From: Crocinitomicaceae bacterium | GTDB taxonomy: Bacteria; Bacteroidota; Bacteroidia; Flavobacteriales_D; Crocinitomicaceae | DNA length: 64,000 nt | Direction: 5' to 3' | Assembly (NCBI GenBank): GCA_024639405.1 | Contig: JAHEIL010000013.1 | Coordinates: forward strand, 1-64,000 | Shown here: positions 27,351 to 36,215 of the stretch, in pieces | Layout: each line of letters starts with the position of its first letter | Numbering within the stretch: the stretch's first letter is position 1 | Translations under genes and position numbers: made by a program | The notes under the pieces: model-generated | Seen by the model: only the letters and a program-made list of their open reading frames with translations | Database searches by the model: none | What the model was told of the DNA's origin: nothing

Positions 27351-27383
27351 TTGATTCAAACCGAACTATTATGCTTAATTTTA
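27351..27383 (+). promoter_or_regulatory. Candidate promoter of ABC exporter copy 1
   Basis: TTG at 27351-27353, 22 bp, then TAATTTTA (one base off TAnnTTTG) at 27376-27383, 31 nt before the permease ATG. It is conserved in copy 2, where the element is unchanged although nearby bases differ. Confidence 0.4.
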
Positions 27384-27414
27384 CTTTCTAATTTAAAAAC
27401 ACAAAAACCACTAA

Positions 27415-28269
27415 ATGAATCAGCCTGAAGAACAAGTTTGGACAGATACAATCGATTCAAAACATGGGCTTTTAGATGTGGACATTAAAGAAGTTTGGCG
27501 CTACCGCGACTTGTTGTTAATGCTCGTTAAAAAAGATTATGTTACTTTTTACAAACAAACGATTTTAGGACCGATTTGGTTTTTTGTGCAGCCAATTCTA
27601 ACGATGCTCATGTATATGTTGTTGTTTGGTCAAATTGCAAAATTATCTACAGATGGCGTGCCTCAAATGCCTTTTTACTTAGCAGGAATTATTATTTGGA
27701 ATTACTTTTCTGAAGCACTCACAAAAACTTCAACAGTTTTTAAAGACAACGCTGCGGTCATGGGAAAAGTTTATTTCCCGCGTTTAATTATGCCTTTATC
27801 GATTGTCGTTTCTGGATTGATGAAATTTGTCATTCAATTTATACTATTTATTGTTGTTGTGATCTACTACACCTTTATCAACCCTCAATTACATCCGAAT
27901 GCCTGGGTGTTCTTTACCCCTATTTTAATTGGATTGATGGCCTTATTAAGCCTTGGCGTTGGAATGATCTTTTCTTCCTTAACGATAAAATACAAAGACC
28001 TAGTTTTCTTGTTAACGTTTGGTATTCAATTGTTCATGTACATTACACCAGTAGTTTATTCGATGGGAAGCATTCCTGTTAAATATCAATGGTTGATGGA
28101 ACTCAACCCGTTGACAGGTATTTTTGAATGTTTTCGTTATGCTTATTTAGGCGTTGGCTCATTTGACTGGATAGACCTTTTAAAAAGCACAGTAATAATT
28201 ATCCTCTTTTTCGCTTCTGGAGTATTGACCTTCAACAAAGTAGAAAAGAGCTTCATGGATACGGTTTAA
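27415..28269 (+). CDS. wzm: ABC polysaccharide exporter permease (Wzm-like), copy 1
   Basis: A 284-residue inner-membrane permease of the ABC-2 type with about six membrane helices. The N-terminal LLLMLVKKDYVTFYKQTILGPIW amphipathic region, cut here as KDYVTFYKQTILG, and the helix LAGIIIWNYFSEAL are typical of Wzm/TagG permeases, which export lipid-linked O-antigen or teichoic-type glycans. It lies 3 nt upstream of the matching ATPase. The protein is identical to copy 2 (31377-32231). Confidence 0.92.
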   Translation: MNQPEEQVWTDTIDSKHGLLDVDIKEVWRYRDLLLMLVKKDYVTFYKQTILGPIWFFVQPILTMLMYMLLFGQIAKLSTDGVPQMPFYLAGIIIWNYFSEALTKTSTVFKDNAAVMGKVYFPRLIMPLSIVVSGLMKFVIQFILFIVVVIYYTFINPQLHPNAWVFFTPILIGLMALLSLGVGMIFSSLTIKYKDLVFLLTFGIQLFMYITPVVYSMGSIPVKYQWLMELNPLTGIFECFRYAYLGVGSFDWIDLLKSTVIIILFFASGVLTFNKVEKSFMDTV

Positions 28270-28272
28270 GCG

Positions 28273-29514
28273 ATGAGTAAATTAGCCATTAAAGCAGAAA
28301 ATATTTCCAAGCAATACCGTTTGGGCGAAGTTGGTACAGGCACATTGAGTCATGACTTGAACCGGTTTTGGCACAAAGTACGTGGCAAGGAAGACCCTTA
28401 TTTGCAAATTGGTCAGGCAAATGACCGAAGCCAAAAAGCAGACAGCAACTATGTGTGGTCGTTAAAAGACATCAACTTTGAAATAGAACAAGGGGATGCC
28501 GTTGGAATTATTGGACGCAATGGTGCTGGAAAAAGTACCTTGCTAAAATTATTAAGTAAAGTTACAAAACCAACAACTGGTAAATTTCACGTAAATGGCC
28601 GTATTGCTTCGTTATTAGAAGTTGGAACAGGTTTTAACCCCGAAATGACAGGGCGTGAAAACATCTACATGAACGGAGCAATTTTAGGGATGCGCCGCCA
28701 TGAAATCACCCGAAAATTTGACGAAATCGTTGCCTTTTCTGGTGTAGAAGCCTACATAGACACGCCTGTAAAACGTTATTCTTCTGGTATGTACGTGCGT
28801 TTGGCGTTTGCTGTTGCGGCACATTTAGAAAGCGAAATTTTGATTGTTGATGAAGTTTTAGCCGTTGGTGATGCCGAATTTCAAAAGAAATGCTTGGGTA
28901 AAATGGGCGATGTGAGTAAAGGTGAAGGAAGAACGGTGTTGTTTGTGAGCCATAATATGGCTGCGGTGAAGAGCTTGTGTAATAAGGGGATAATGATGGA
29001 GAATGGTGAATTAAAAATGATTGGTAATATTAATGATATTATGAATCTTTATGCCATCAAGAATACTATAAAAAATGGGTATGTTCAGAATTTAAACAAA
29101 AACACGGATATTAGTTTTCATCAAATTACTATCAGAAATTCTGATATGCTAGAATGTTACAATTTTACAGTTGAAGATGAAATCATCGTGAATTTTGAAT
29201 TGAATGTGAAGAAAAAAAATCCGATTATCACTTTATTTGTAATAATAAAAGATAAGTTTGATAGCCCCGTTTTTTCAGCTGAAACAAAAATTGAAAACAA
29301 TGTGTTGAGTCTAATAATAGAAAAACGTTTTTTAACCAGAGGAGAATATTCAATAAACACTTTTCTTCATATTGCGAATGTTACTCAATTGGAAGTATTG
29401 AATAATATATGTCACTTTTCAATCATAGACAATTCATCAGCATTTGCAATTCATGGTGAATACGAATATGGCAATATATTTGGAAATTTTAAATGGAAAT
29501 ATGATGATAAATAA
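28273..29514 (+). CDS. wzt: ABC polysaccharide exporter ATPase (Wzt-like), copy 1
   Basis: A 413-residue ATPase. Residues 1-240 form the nucleotide-binding domain: Walker A GRNGAGKST (81-89), signature RYSSGMYVRLAFA (168-180), Walker B ILIVDEVLAVGD (189-200) and H-loop His227. Residues 241-413 form a separate C-terminal beta-rich domain, the position of the Wzt carbohydrate-recognition domain that selects the finished glycan. Residues 1-240 are identical to copy 2 and the C-terminal domains are unrelated by eye. The DNA becomes strongly AT-rich at the switch. Its 3' end overlaps the methyltransferase gene by 14 nt. Confidence 0.93.
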   Translation: MSKLAIKAENISKQYRLGEVGTGTLSHDLNRFWHKVRGKEDPYLQIGQANDRSQKADSNYVWSLKDINFEIEQGDAVGIIGRNGAGKSTLLKLLSKVTKPTTGKFHVNGRIASLLEVGTGFNPEMTGRENIYMNGAILGMRRHEITRKFDEIVAFSGVEAYIDTPVKRYSSGMYVRLAFAVAAHLESEILIVDEVLAVGDAEFQKKCLGKMGDVSKGEGRTVLFVSHNMAAVKSLCNKGIMMENGELKMIGNINDIMNLYAIKNTIKNGYVQNLNKNTDISFHQITIRNSDMLECYNFTVEDEIIVNFELNVKKKNPIITLFVIIKDKFDSPVFSAETKIENNVLSLIIEKRFLTRGEYSINTFLHIANVTQLEVLNNICHFSIIDNSSAFAIHGEYEYGNIFGNFKWKYDDK

Positions 29515-30262
29515 AATAACTGAAATTAGAGATAATATTCATATTGGAAAGTTATACAAATACAATGAATACTATAATCATGTCAATGAATTAAATATCA
29601 ATGAGATAACTAAAAGACCTTATAGATTTGACATTATTAATAATCTTTTAACTTATTTGAATAAAGAAGATTCTTATTACTTAGAAATTGGAGTTAGAAA
29701 TCCTAATGATAATTTTAATAAAATAATTGCTAAAAACAAATTCAGTGTTGATCCTGGAATTGAATTTGAAAACAATTCAGTTGATTTTAAAGTTACAAGT
29801 GATGAGTTTTTCTCAGGTTTAAAAAACAATGAGTTTTTAAATAGTGAAATTAAATTTGATGTTATTTTCATTGATGGTTTACATCTTGCAAACCAAGTAA
29901 AAAAAGACATTGAAAATTCCTTGAATTATTTGAATCCTAATGGCTTTATTGTTCTTCATGATTGTAACCCTCCCTCTGAATACCATGCTAGAGAAGATTT
30001 CTACAACGATTTAACACCTGCAAAAAAAAGCTGGAATGGAACTACTTGGAAAGCTTTTATTGAATTCAGAAAAAAAGATGAATTTTCTTCAATTTGTGTA
30101 GATACAGATTGGGGAGTAGGAATTATCACAAAAGCAATTGATTTCGGTAATCCAAATGTAATTGACAATGAATTTTATGAATACAAAATATTCAATGAAT
30201 TTAGAAAAGAAAGTTTAAATTTAGTTCAATATGAGGATTTCATAAATAAACTTGGATTATAA
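29501..30262 (+). CDS. Class I SAM-dependent methyltransferase-like protein
   Basis: About 253 residues from the ATG at 29501 (a second ATG follows at 29504). The frame can be opened from 29444, but that part lies wholly within the ATPase gene. YYLEIGVR at about residues 59-66 is a weak motif I. FDVIFIDGLHLANQV is the acidic motif typical of the Methyltransf_24 group. GFIVLHDCNP follows. Such enzymes modify sugars or cap glycans in polysaccharide loci. It is translationally coupled to Wzt copy 1, so it may modify the glycan that this Wzt recognises. It is AT-rich like the Wzt C-terminal domain, suggesting both were acquired together. Confidence 0.75.
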   Translation: MMINKITEIRDNIHIGKLYKYNEYYNHVNELNINEITKRPYRFDIINNLLTYLNKEDSYYLEIGVRNPNDNFNKIIAKNKFSVDPGIEFENNSVDFKVTSDEFFSGLKNNEFLNSEIKFDVIFIDGLHLANQVKKDIENSLNYLNPNGFIVLHDCNPPSEYHAREDFYNDLTPAKKSWNGTTWKAFIEFRKKDEFSSICVDTDWGVGIITKAIDFGNPNVIDNEFYEYKIFNEFRKESLNLVQYEDFINKLGL

Positions 30263-30462
30263 TTTAGTCTTGAAAATAACACCTCAGTATAACTTAAAAA
30301 AAGTAAGTTAGAAATCGTTAATTACTGAAGTCTCAGCAAATAAAGCTATACAATATAACTTGTTTAACTTAAACTCAATTGCAGCTGCAATTTGTTGCTT
30401 TTTGAAAAATTACGTTATAATTCAATAATTTAAAATCCCTTTATTTTTCAATTTATTTTTGT

Positions 30463-30470
30463 TAGTTTTG
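30463..30470 (+). promoter_or_regulatory. -7 element (TAGTTTTG) of the transglutaminase-like gene
   Basis: Exact TAnnTTTG, 17 nt upstream of the ATG at 30488. The 225-bp gap before it shows no other feature. The gene is therefore probably transcribed separately from the methyltransferase. Confidence 0.5.
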
Positions 30471-30487
30471 CATCTAAAATTAGATAA

Positions 30488-31291
30488 ATGAAAGTAGTTA
30501 AATATTCCATTGTTCTAATCTTCTTACTTTTTAGTTTGTTAAATATTTACACGAATTACATTCAACAAACTGCTCCTATTACTCCTAATAAAATTGAAGA
30601 AGAGTTCGATGCTTCTCTTTTGTACATTCGTTCTTTAAACCAATTGATTGTACATGTAGACAGCCTCAATTCTGGCCCAACAATTGCTGAAAACGACTCT
30701 TTAAACTACGCCAACTTAATGGCGAGAACCTTGCGCATGCGCTTTGTTCACGGTTGGAGCCAATATACCTGGAAAAACAATTGGATCCTTGCATTTATTC
30801 AACCTTTACACCCTCATTTAATGGGTGTAGTGAAACCAGATGATATTTTAAATTATTCAGAAGCTTTGTGTAGCCAACAATCCATCATTGGAATGGAAGC
30901 ACTCAAAAAGAAAGGGTTTTTATTTCGAAAAGTTGGTTTTTTGAAAGATAAAAAAGGACATTTTACCTATGAAATAAAATTGCGAGATGGTTGGCATTAC
31001 TATGATTTAGATAAAGAGCCTGATTTAAAAACGCTCGAAAACAATCATCGCCCAAGTATTGAACGATTAGCAAAGGACACCTTGTTGCGCGAAAAAGCAT
31101 ATGCTGACAAGGATCCTTGGGTTGCTGACAGGTTGTTAGCCAGCTATGACAATGATAATCCTGTCAATGTTTTTCCAGCTCGGAAAATGCGATTTGTACA
31201 CCGTGTTACACTCTTCTTCTCCTATTGGGCCTGGTTGTTTGTTTTATTTTCTTTTATTTGGTGGGATAAACGCCATAAACAGAGCTTATAA
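30488..31291 (+). CDS. Membrane-anchored transglutaminase-like protein
   Basis: A 267-residue protein of no certain family. It has an N-terminal membrane segment (residues ~5-22), a soluble central domain and a C-terminal membrane segment (241-259). The central domain fits a transglutaminase/papain-like fold: Cys128 in YSEALCSQQ, His158 in GHFTYEIKL and Asp173 in WHYYDLDKEP give a Cys-His-Asp triad with correct spacing. It has its own promoter and ordinary base composition, unlike the AT-rich genes on either side. It sits between the two exporter copies. Role in the polysaccharide system is not shown; the catalytic assignment is inference from motif spacing. Confidence 0.6.
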   Translation: MKVVKYSIVLIFLLFSLLNIYTNYIQQTAPITPNKIEEEFDASLLYIRSLNQLIVHVDSLNSGPTIAENDSLNYANLMARTLRMRFVHGWSQYTWKNNWILAFIQPLHPHLMGVVKPDDILNYSEALCSQQSIIGMEALKKKGFLFRKVGFLKDKKGHFTYEIKLRDGWHYYDLDKEPDLKTLENNHRPSIERLAKDTLLREKAYADKDPWVADRLLASYDNDNPVNVFPARKMRFVHRVTLFFSYWAWLFVLFSFIWWDKRHKQSL

Positions 31292-31312
31292 TGCGTTCTT
31301 TTTCAAGAATAA

Positions 31313-31345
31313 TTGATTCAAATCGAACTTTTATGCTTAATTTTA
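31313..31345 (+). promoter_or_regulatory. Candidate promoter of ABC exporter copy 2
   Basis: Same TTG-N22-TAATTTTA arrangement as in copy 1 (27351-27383), 31 nt before the permease ATG. The spacer has two substitutions, the elements none. Confidence 0.4.
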
Positions 31346-31376
31346 CTTTCTAATTTAAAAACACAAAAACCACTAA

Positions 31377-32231
31377 ATGAATCAGCCTGAAGAACAAGTT
31401 TGGACAGATACAATCGATTCAAAACATGGGCTTTTAGATGTGGACATTAAAGAAGTTTGGCGCTACCGCGACTTGTTGTTAATGCTCGTTAAAAAAGATT
31501 ATGTTACTTTTTACAAACAAACGATTTTAGGACCGATTTGGTTTTTTGTGCAGCCAATTCTAACGATGCTCATGTATATGTTGTTGTTTGGTCAAATTGC
31601 AAAATTATCTACAGATGGCGTGCCTCAAATGCCTTTTTACTTAGCAGGAATTATTATTTGGAATTACTTTTCTGAAGCACTCACAAAAACTTCAACAGTT
31701 TTTAAAGACAACGCTGCGGTCATGGGAAAAGTTTATTTCCCGCGTTTAATTATGCCTTTATCGATTGTCGTTTCTGGATTGATGAAATTTGTCATTCAAT
31801 TTATACTATTTATTGTTGTTGTGATCTACTACACCTTTATCAACCCTCAATTACATCCGAATGCCTGGGTGTTCTTTACCCCTATTTTAATTGGATTGAT
31901 GGCCTTATTAAGCCTTGGCGTTGGAATGATCTTTTCTTCCTTAACGATAAAATACAAAGACCTAGTTTTCTTGTTAACGTTTGGTATTCAATTGTTCATG
32001 TACATTACACCAGTAGTTTATTCGATGGGAAGCATTCCTGTTAAATATCAATGGTTGATGGAACTCAACCCGTTGACAGGTATTTTTGAATGTTTTCGTT
32101 ATGCTTATTTAGGCGTTGGCTCATTTGACTGGATAGACCTTTTAAAAAGCACAGTAATAATTATCCTCTTTTTCGCTTCTGGAGTATTGACCTTCAACAA
32201 AGTAGAAAAGAGCTTCATGGATACGGTTTAA
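31377..32231 (+). CDS. wzm: ABC polysaccharide exporter permease (Wzm-like), copy 2
   Basis: A 284-residue permease identical in protein sequence to copy 1 (27415-28269), about six membrane helices, ABC-2 type. It is followed after 3 nt by the second ATPase gene. Because both permeases are the same, specificity of the two exporters can differ only through the Wzt tails. Whether both copies are expressed is unknown. Confidence 0.92.
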   Translation: MNQPEEQVWTDTIDSKHGLLDVDIKEVWRYRDLLLMLVKKDYVTFYKQTILGPIWFFVQPILTMLMYMLLFGQIAKLSTDGVPQMPFYLAGIIIWNYFSEALTKTSTVFKDNAAVMGKVYFPRLIMPLSIVVSGLMKFVIQFILFIVVVIYYTFINPQLHPNAWVFFTPILIGLMALLSLGVGMIFSSLTIKYKDLVFLLTFGIQLFMYITPVVYSMGSIPVKYQWLMELNPLTGIFECFRYAYLGVGSFDWIDLLKSTVIIILFFASGVLTFNKVEKSFMDTV

Positions 32232-32234
32232 GCG

Positions 32235-33515
32235 ATGAGTAAATTAGCCATTAAAGCAGAAAATATTTCCAAGCAATACCGTTTGGGCGAAGTTGGTACA
32301 GGCACATTGAGTCATGACTTGAACCGGTTTTGGCACAAAGTACGTGGCAAGGAAGACCCTTATTTGCAAATTGGTCAGGCAAATGACCGAAGCCAAAAAG
32401 CAGACAGCAACTATGTGTGGTCGTTAAAAGACATCAACTTTGAAATAGAACAAGGGGATGCCGTTGGAATTATTGGACGCAATGGTGCTGGAAAAAGTAC
32501 CTTGCTAAAATTATTAAGTAAAGTTACAAAACCAACAACTGGTAAATTTCACGTAAATGGCCGTATTGCTTCGTTATTAGAAGTTGGAACAGGTTTTAAC
32601 CCCGAAATGACAGGGCGTGAAAACATCTACATGAACGGAGCAATTTTAGGGATGCGCCGCCATGAAATCACCCGAAAATTTGACGAAATCGTTGCCTTTT
32701 CTGGTGTAGAAGCCTACATAGACACGCCTGTAAAACGTTATTCTTCTGGTATGTACGTGCGTTTGGCGTTTGCTGTTGCGGCACATTTAGAAAGCGAAAT
32801 TTTGATTGTTGATGAAGTTTTAGCCGTTGGTGATGCCGAATTTCAAAAGAAATGCTTGGGTAAAATGGGCGATGTGAGTAAAGGTGAAGGAAGAACGGTG
32901 TTGTTTGTGAGCCATAATATGGCTGCGGTGAAGAGCTTGTGTAATAAGGGGATTTATTTAAAAAATGGAATGATAAATGAAAAAGGTGAAATAGAGAACA
33001 TCTTAACCACTTATTTATTAGACGTGCCTAAATTAGAATTTAAGGGTATCATACCAAAAGATTTTGATCGATTAAATCTTGGAAAAGGATTTATAACAAA
33101 AATAGAATTTATCAACAATGAAGGTAATCAAATTTCTGAAATAAAATTTAAAGAAAATATTGAAATTAACATTGAAATTGAAATACTTGAAGAATTGAAT
33201 GCCCCATTTATTGATATAAAATTTGTTTCAAAAGATGGAATTATTATTGCTTATTCTTCAACTCAAATTTACGCTGATTTTTCGAATAAAAAAATAGGAC
33301 TATTTTCTTTTAAAGTAACTTTTAATAACTATTTTCAACCAGACAAATACAATATTAATTTAGGATTACACAACTCAGATGGAACAACGATTGAATATTT
33401 AGAAAATATTTATGATTTTGAAATATTAAAAATGGGTGAAAAAGAAAATTACATAAAAAAATGGCAACACGGATTTATTGAATTAAATGGAGAATGGAAG
33501 AATATTAAAAGTTAA
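32235..33515 (+). CDS. wzt: ABC polysaccharide exporter ATPase (Wzt-like), copy 2
   Basis: A 426-residue ATPase. Residues 1-240 (Walker A 81-89, signature 168-180, Walker B 189-200, His227) are identical to copy 1. Residues 241-426 form a different C-terminal domain beginning YLKNGMINEKGEIENIL, with beta-strand-rich segments and ending GFIELNGEWKNIKS. In the Wzt family this domain binds the non-reducing end of the glycan, so this copy should export a different polysaccharide. It leads directly into the amidino-sugar genes (3 nt gap to the epimerase gene), suggesting it serves that glycan. Confidence 0.93.
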   Translation: MSKLAIKAENISKQYRLGEVGTGTLSHDLNRFWHKVRGKEDPYLQIGQANDRSQKADSNYVWSLKDINFEIEQGDAVGIIGRNGAGKSTLLKLLSKVTKPTTGKFHVNGRIASLLEVGTGFNPEMTGRENIYMNGAILGMRRHEITRKFDEIVAFSGVEAYIDTPVKRYSSGMYVRLAFAVAAHLESEILIVDEVLAVGDAEFQKKCLGKMGDVSKGEGRTVLFVSHNMAAVKSLCNKGIYLKNGMINEKGEIENILTTYLLDVPKLEFKGIIPKDFDRLNLGKGFITKIEFINNEGNQISEIKFKENIEINIEIEILEELNAPFIDIKFVSKDGIIIAYSSTQIYADFSNKKIGLFSFKVTFNNYFQPDKYNINLGLHNSDGTTIEYLENIYDFEILKMGEKENYIKKWQHGFIELNGEWKNIKS

Positions 33516-33518
33516 AAA

Positions 33519-34472
33519 ATGATAGAAAACAAAACAATCTTTATAACTGGTGGAGCCGGTTTTATTGCAAATACATTGATTAAAAATTTAATTGAAAACA
33601 ATAATATTATTGTTTATGATAACTTTCATAGAGATACCTTGTCAGAAAGCGGATTTATAAATCATCCAAATTTAAAAGTAGTTAAAGGGGATGTATTAGA
33701 TAAAGACCTATTAATTTCTTCAATGAAAAACACAGACATTGTTGTTCATGCAGCAGGAATTGCTGGAATAGACACAGTAATAAAAGATCCCGTAAGAACC
33801 ATGACTGTAAATATGATCGGTACTGCAAATGCATTAGAAGCGGCAAGAATTAATGGTGTTAAAGATCGTTTTATAGATTTTTCAACTTCAGAAATTTTTG
33901 GTTCAATGGCATATAAATCAACAGAAGAAGATAATACAGTTTCAGGATCCGCTGGAGAAGCAAGATGGACCTATGCTGTAAGTAAATTGGCTGGAGAACA
34001 TTTATCTCATGCTTATTTTGCACAATTTCAGTTACCAACTGTTACCGTTAGACCTTTCAACGTTTATGGTCCAGGTCAAACAGGGGAAGGTGCTATTCAG
34101 ATTTTCATAAAAAAAGCACTGTTAAACGAAGATATTTATATCAATGGGGATGGATCTCAAATTAGAGCTTGGTGTTTTGTTGATGACTTTGTAGATTGTT
34201 TAATGAGCTGCTTGGAAAATCCAAATGCAATTGGCGAAAGTTTTAATTTAGGAAATGCAAGAGCTGTTATAACAACACTTGGATTAGCACAAACAGTTTG
34301 TCGAGTTTTAAATTCAACTTCAAGAATACTTTTTAGAGATCAATTATCTGCTGATATTGAATTAAGAATTCCTTCGGTTAAAAAAACAGAAGAAGTATTA
34401 GGTTTTAAAGCGAAAATTGATTTAGAGGAAGGTATTTTAAAAACAGCTGAGTATTTTAGAGCAAAAAAATAA
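33519..34472 (+). CDS. NAD-dependent epimerase/dehydratase (extended SDR), sugar nucleotide
   Basis: A 317-residue extended short-chain dehydrogenase. Nucleotide-binding motif TGGAGFIA is at residues 10-17 (the third Gly of GxxGxxG is Ala). The catalytic Tyr152-x3-Lys156 is in [11 protein letters not shown]. The active-site loop STSEIFG resembles UDP-glucuronate decarboxylase or dehydratase members more than Gal[11 protein letters not shown] and the substrate loop [16 protein letters not shown] follow. It probably makes a nucleotide-sugar intermediate used by the aminotransferase next to it (1 nt apart). 4,6-dehydratase, decarboxylase and epimerase roles cannot be separated from the sequence alone. 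Confidence 0.85.
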   Translation: MIENKTIFITGGAGFIANTLIKNLIENNNIIVYDNFHRDTLSESGFINHPNLKVVKGDVLDKDLLISSMKNTDIVVHAAGIAGIDTVIKDPVRTMTVNMIGTANALEAARINGVKDRFIDFSTSEIFGSMAYKSTEEDNTVSGSAGEARWTYAVSKLAGEHLSHAYFAQFQLPTVTVRPFNVYGPGQTGEGAIQIFIKKALLNEDIYINGDGSQIRAWCFVDDFVDCLMSCLENPNAIGESFNLGNARAVITTLGLAQTVCRVLNSTSRILFRDQLSADIELRIPSVKKTEEVLGFKAKIDLEEGILKTAEYFRAKK

Positions 34473-34473
34473 A

Positions 34474-35586
34474 ATGAAATTAGACAGATTTATACCTTTA
34501 ATGGTGCCTGACATCAACGAAAACGACATCAATGCAGTTGTGAATGTTTTAAAATCAGGTATGATTATACAGGGAGAAAAAGTCAATGAGCTCGAAACAA
34601 CCTTAGCAAATTATCTTGGTGTAAAAAATGTAATTGCAGTTTCAAATGGTACTGCAACATTGCACTTGAGTTTAGTAGCTTTAGGAATCGGGCCTGGTGA
34701 TGAAGTAATAGTTCCTGCTTTGTCTTATATTGCTACAGCAAATGTAGTTGAATTAGTTGGTGCAAAACCTATTTTTGTTGATATAGATTGTAAAACTTTC
34801 AATATAGATTGTGATTTAATCGAAAATCAAATAACTTCGAAAACAAAAGCTATAATCCCAGTTCATGAATTTGGTTTGGCTTGTGATATTTCTAGAATTT
34901 GTTCTATAGCTAAAAAATATAATCTAAAAGTTATTGAAGATGCTGCATGTGCATTGGGAGCTACAGAAGATGGCAGGTTTGTTGGAACATTTGGTGAAGT
35001 AGGTTCTTTTTCATTTCACCCAAGAAAAGCAATTACATCTGGAGAAGGTGGTATAATTACTACTAATAATGATGAATTAGCTTCAAGGTTAAGGGTTTTA
35101 AGAAATCATGGAGTCTCAGTTGAGAATGGTAAAATGGAATTTGTAGAAGTAGGTTATAATTATAGATTAACAGATTTTCAAGCTGCTTTAGTTTTAAGTC
35201 AATTTAATAGGTTTTCATTAATTTTAGATTACAAAAAAACACTTTCAAAGATTTATAATGAATTTTTAATATCCGACTTTTTACAATTACCAAAATTATG
35301 TAAAAACAAAACTCATACATGGCAATCTTATCATATTTTAATAAGTGATTCTATCAACCGAGATGAACTTATTTTAAAATTAAAAAAGAATGGAATTGGT
35401 ACTAATTATGGTGCACAATGTATGCCAAATGAAAAGTTTTTCAAAAATAAGTATCAATTAGATTGTGACTTGTTATTTCCAAATGCTATGAAAGCTAATT
35501 CTCAAGGACTAGTTTTACCATTGTATGAGAAATTAAAAGAAGAGGAAATTAAACAAATTTGTTCTGTTATTTTAAATAGTTTATGA
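34474..35586 (+). CDS. DegT/DnrJ/EryC1/StrS family sugar aminotransferase
   Basis: A 370-residue PLP enzyme. The fold-type I motifs are present: VSNGTATLHLSL (phosphate cup), EDAACALGA with Asp156 for the pyridine nitrogen, and SFSFHPRKAITSGEGG with Lys185 as the Schiff-base lysine. VGYNYRLTDFQAAL follows. It transfers an amino group, usually from glutamate, to a keto-sugar nucleotide. With the epimerase before it and the acetyltransferase after it (4-nt ATGA overlap), the set should yield an N-acetylated amino sugar. Attachment position on the sugar is unknown. Confidence 0.94.
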   Translation: MKLDRFIPLMVPDINENDINAVVNVLKSGMIIQGEKVNELETTLANYLGVKNVIAVSNGTATLHLSLVALGIGPGDEVIVPALSYIATANVVELVGAKPIFVDIDCKTFNIDCDLIENQITSKTKAIIPVHEFGLACDISRICSIAKKYNLKVIEDAACALGATEDGRFVGTFGEVGSFSFHPRKAITSGEGGIITTNNDELASRLRVLRNHGVSVENGKMEFVEVGYNYRLTDFQAALVLSQFNRFSLILDYKKTLSKIYNEFLISDFLQLPKLCKNKTHTWQSYHILISDSINRDELILKLKKNGIGTNYGAQCMPNEKFFKNKYQLDCDLLFPNAMKANSQGLVLPLYEKLKEEEIKQICSVILNSL

Positions 35587-36215
35587 TTAAAGAACTTTTT
35601 ATTTTTCCATACAGTGGTACAGGACTAGAAGTACTTGATTGCATTATAAATTCTCCTAAAACAAGTTTTATTTCTGACGATATAGAATTAATTGGAGAGT
35701 CAAGAAATGGTATTGAAATAATGCAAAGAGAAGCTATTAAAAATAATGAAGCATCAAAAGTCATTTTGGTTAATGGTAGTGCTCAAAATTATTTAAAAAG
35801 AAAAAAAACGATTGAAGAATTCAACATAGGTAGTGAAAGATATGCTACTATTATTCATCCAACTGCAATAATCTCAAGATTTTCTAAAATAGGAAAAAAT
35901 GTATTTATTGCCGCTGGCGTAATAATTGGCCCTAATGTAATCATTGAAGACCATGTTATCATTTTAGCAGGCTCAAACATACATCACGATTGTATTATTA
36001 AGAAATATTCTATTATTTGTGGAAATGTTCTAATTGCAGGTAATGTTGAAATTGGTTCAAATTGTTACATAGGTGCTAGCACGAGTGTGAAAAACGGATT
36101 AAAGATTGGTGAAAATACATTAATTGGCATTGGGTCAGTTGTAATTAATGACATCGAAAATGATGTAATTTGTTATGGTGTACCTGCTAAAAAGCAAGAA
36201 AAAAAACATGAATAA
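35583..36215 (+). CDS. NeuD/PglD-like sugar O/N-acetyltransferase (hexapeptide repeat)
   Basis: A 210-residue acetyltransferase. Residues ~1-85 form a small Rossmann-like PglD/NeuD N-terminal domain (LFIFPYSGTGLEVLDCI). Residues ~90-200 form a left-handed beta-helix of hexapeptide repeats (IHPTAIISRFSKIGKNVFI, IGPNVIIEDHVII, IAGNVEIGSNCYIGAS). The conserved His in SNIHHDC is the likely catalytic base. It acetylates the amino sugar from the neighbouring aminotransferase, using acetyl-CoA. Overlaps with both neighbours indicate one operon. Confidence 0.9.
   Translation: MIKELFIFPYSGTGLEVLDCIINSPKTSFISDDIELIGESRNGIEIMQREAIKNNEASKVILVNGSAQNYLKRKKTIEEFNIGSERYATIIHPTAIISRFSKIGKNVFIAAGVIIGPNVIIEDHVIILAGSNIHHDCIIKKYSIICGNVLIAGNVEIGSNCYIGASTSVKNGLKIGENTLIGIGSVVINDIENDVICYGVPAKKQEKKHE

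Larger units (their letters stand above)
27335..28991. repeat. 1.66-kb direct repeat (ABC exporter), copy 1
   Basis: Matches 31297-32953 at a constant offset of 3962 bp. The coding part looks identical at nucleotide level by line comparison, and the two leaders differ at only a few positions. It covers a leader, the whole permease gene and codons 1-240 of the ATPase gene. The match stops at the third base of codon 240. No transposase gene or terminal inverted repeats were seen. Confidence 0.95.
31297..32953. repeat. 1.66-kb direct repeat (ABC exporter), copy 2
   Basis: Second copy of 27335-28991. It begins 6 nt after the stop of the transglutaminase-like gene and ends within codon 240 of the ATPase gene. 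Recombination between the copies would remove 3962 bp (one Wzt tail, the methyltransferase and the transglutaminase-like gene) and leave a single intact exporter. Confidence 0.95.

Noticed and set aside
29444..29500. Extended start of the methyltransferase gene
   Set aside because: That part lies wholly inside the Wzt gene; the ATG pair at 29501/29504 fits the usual short overlap in this operon.
27335..32953. Duplicated 1.66-kb segments as an insertion sequence
   Set aside because: They encode an ABC exporter core, contain no transposase, and show no terminal inverted repeats or target duplications.
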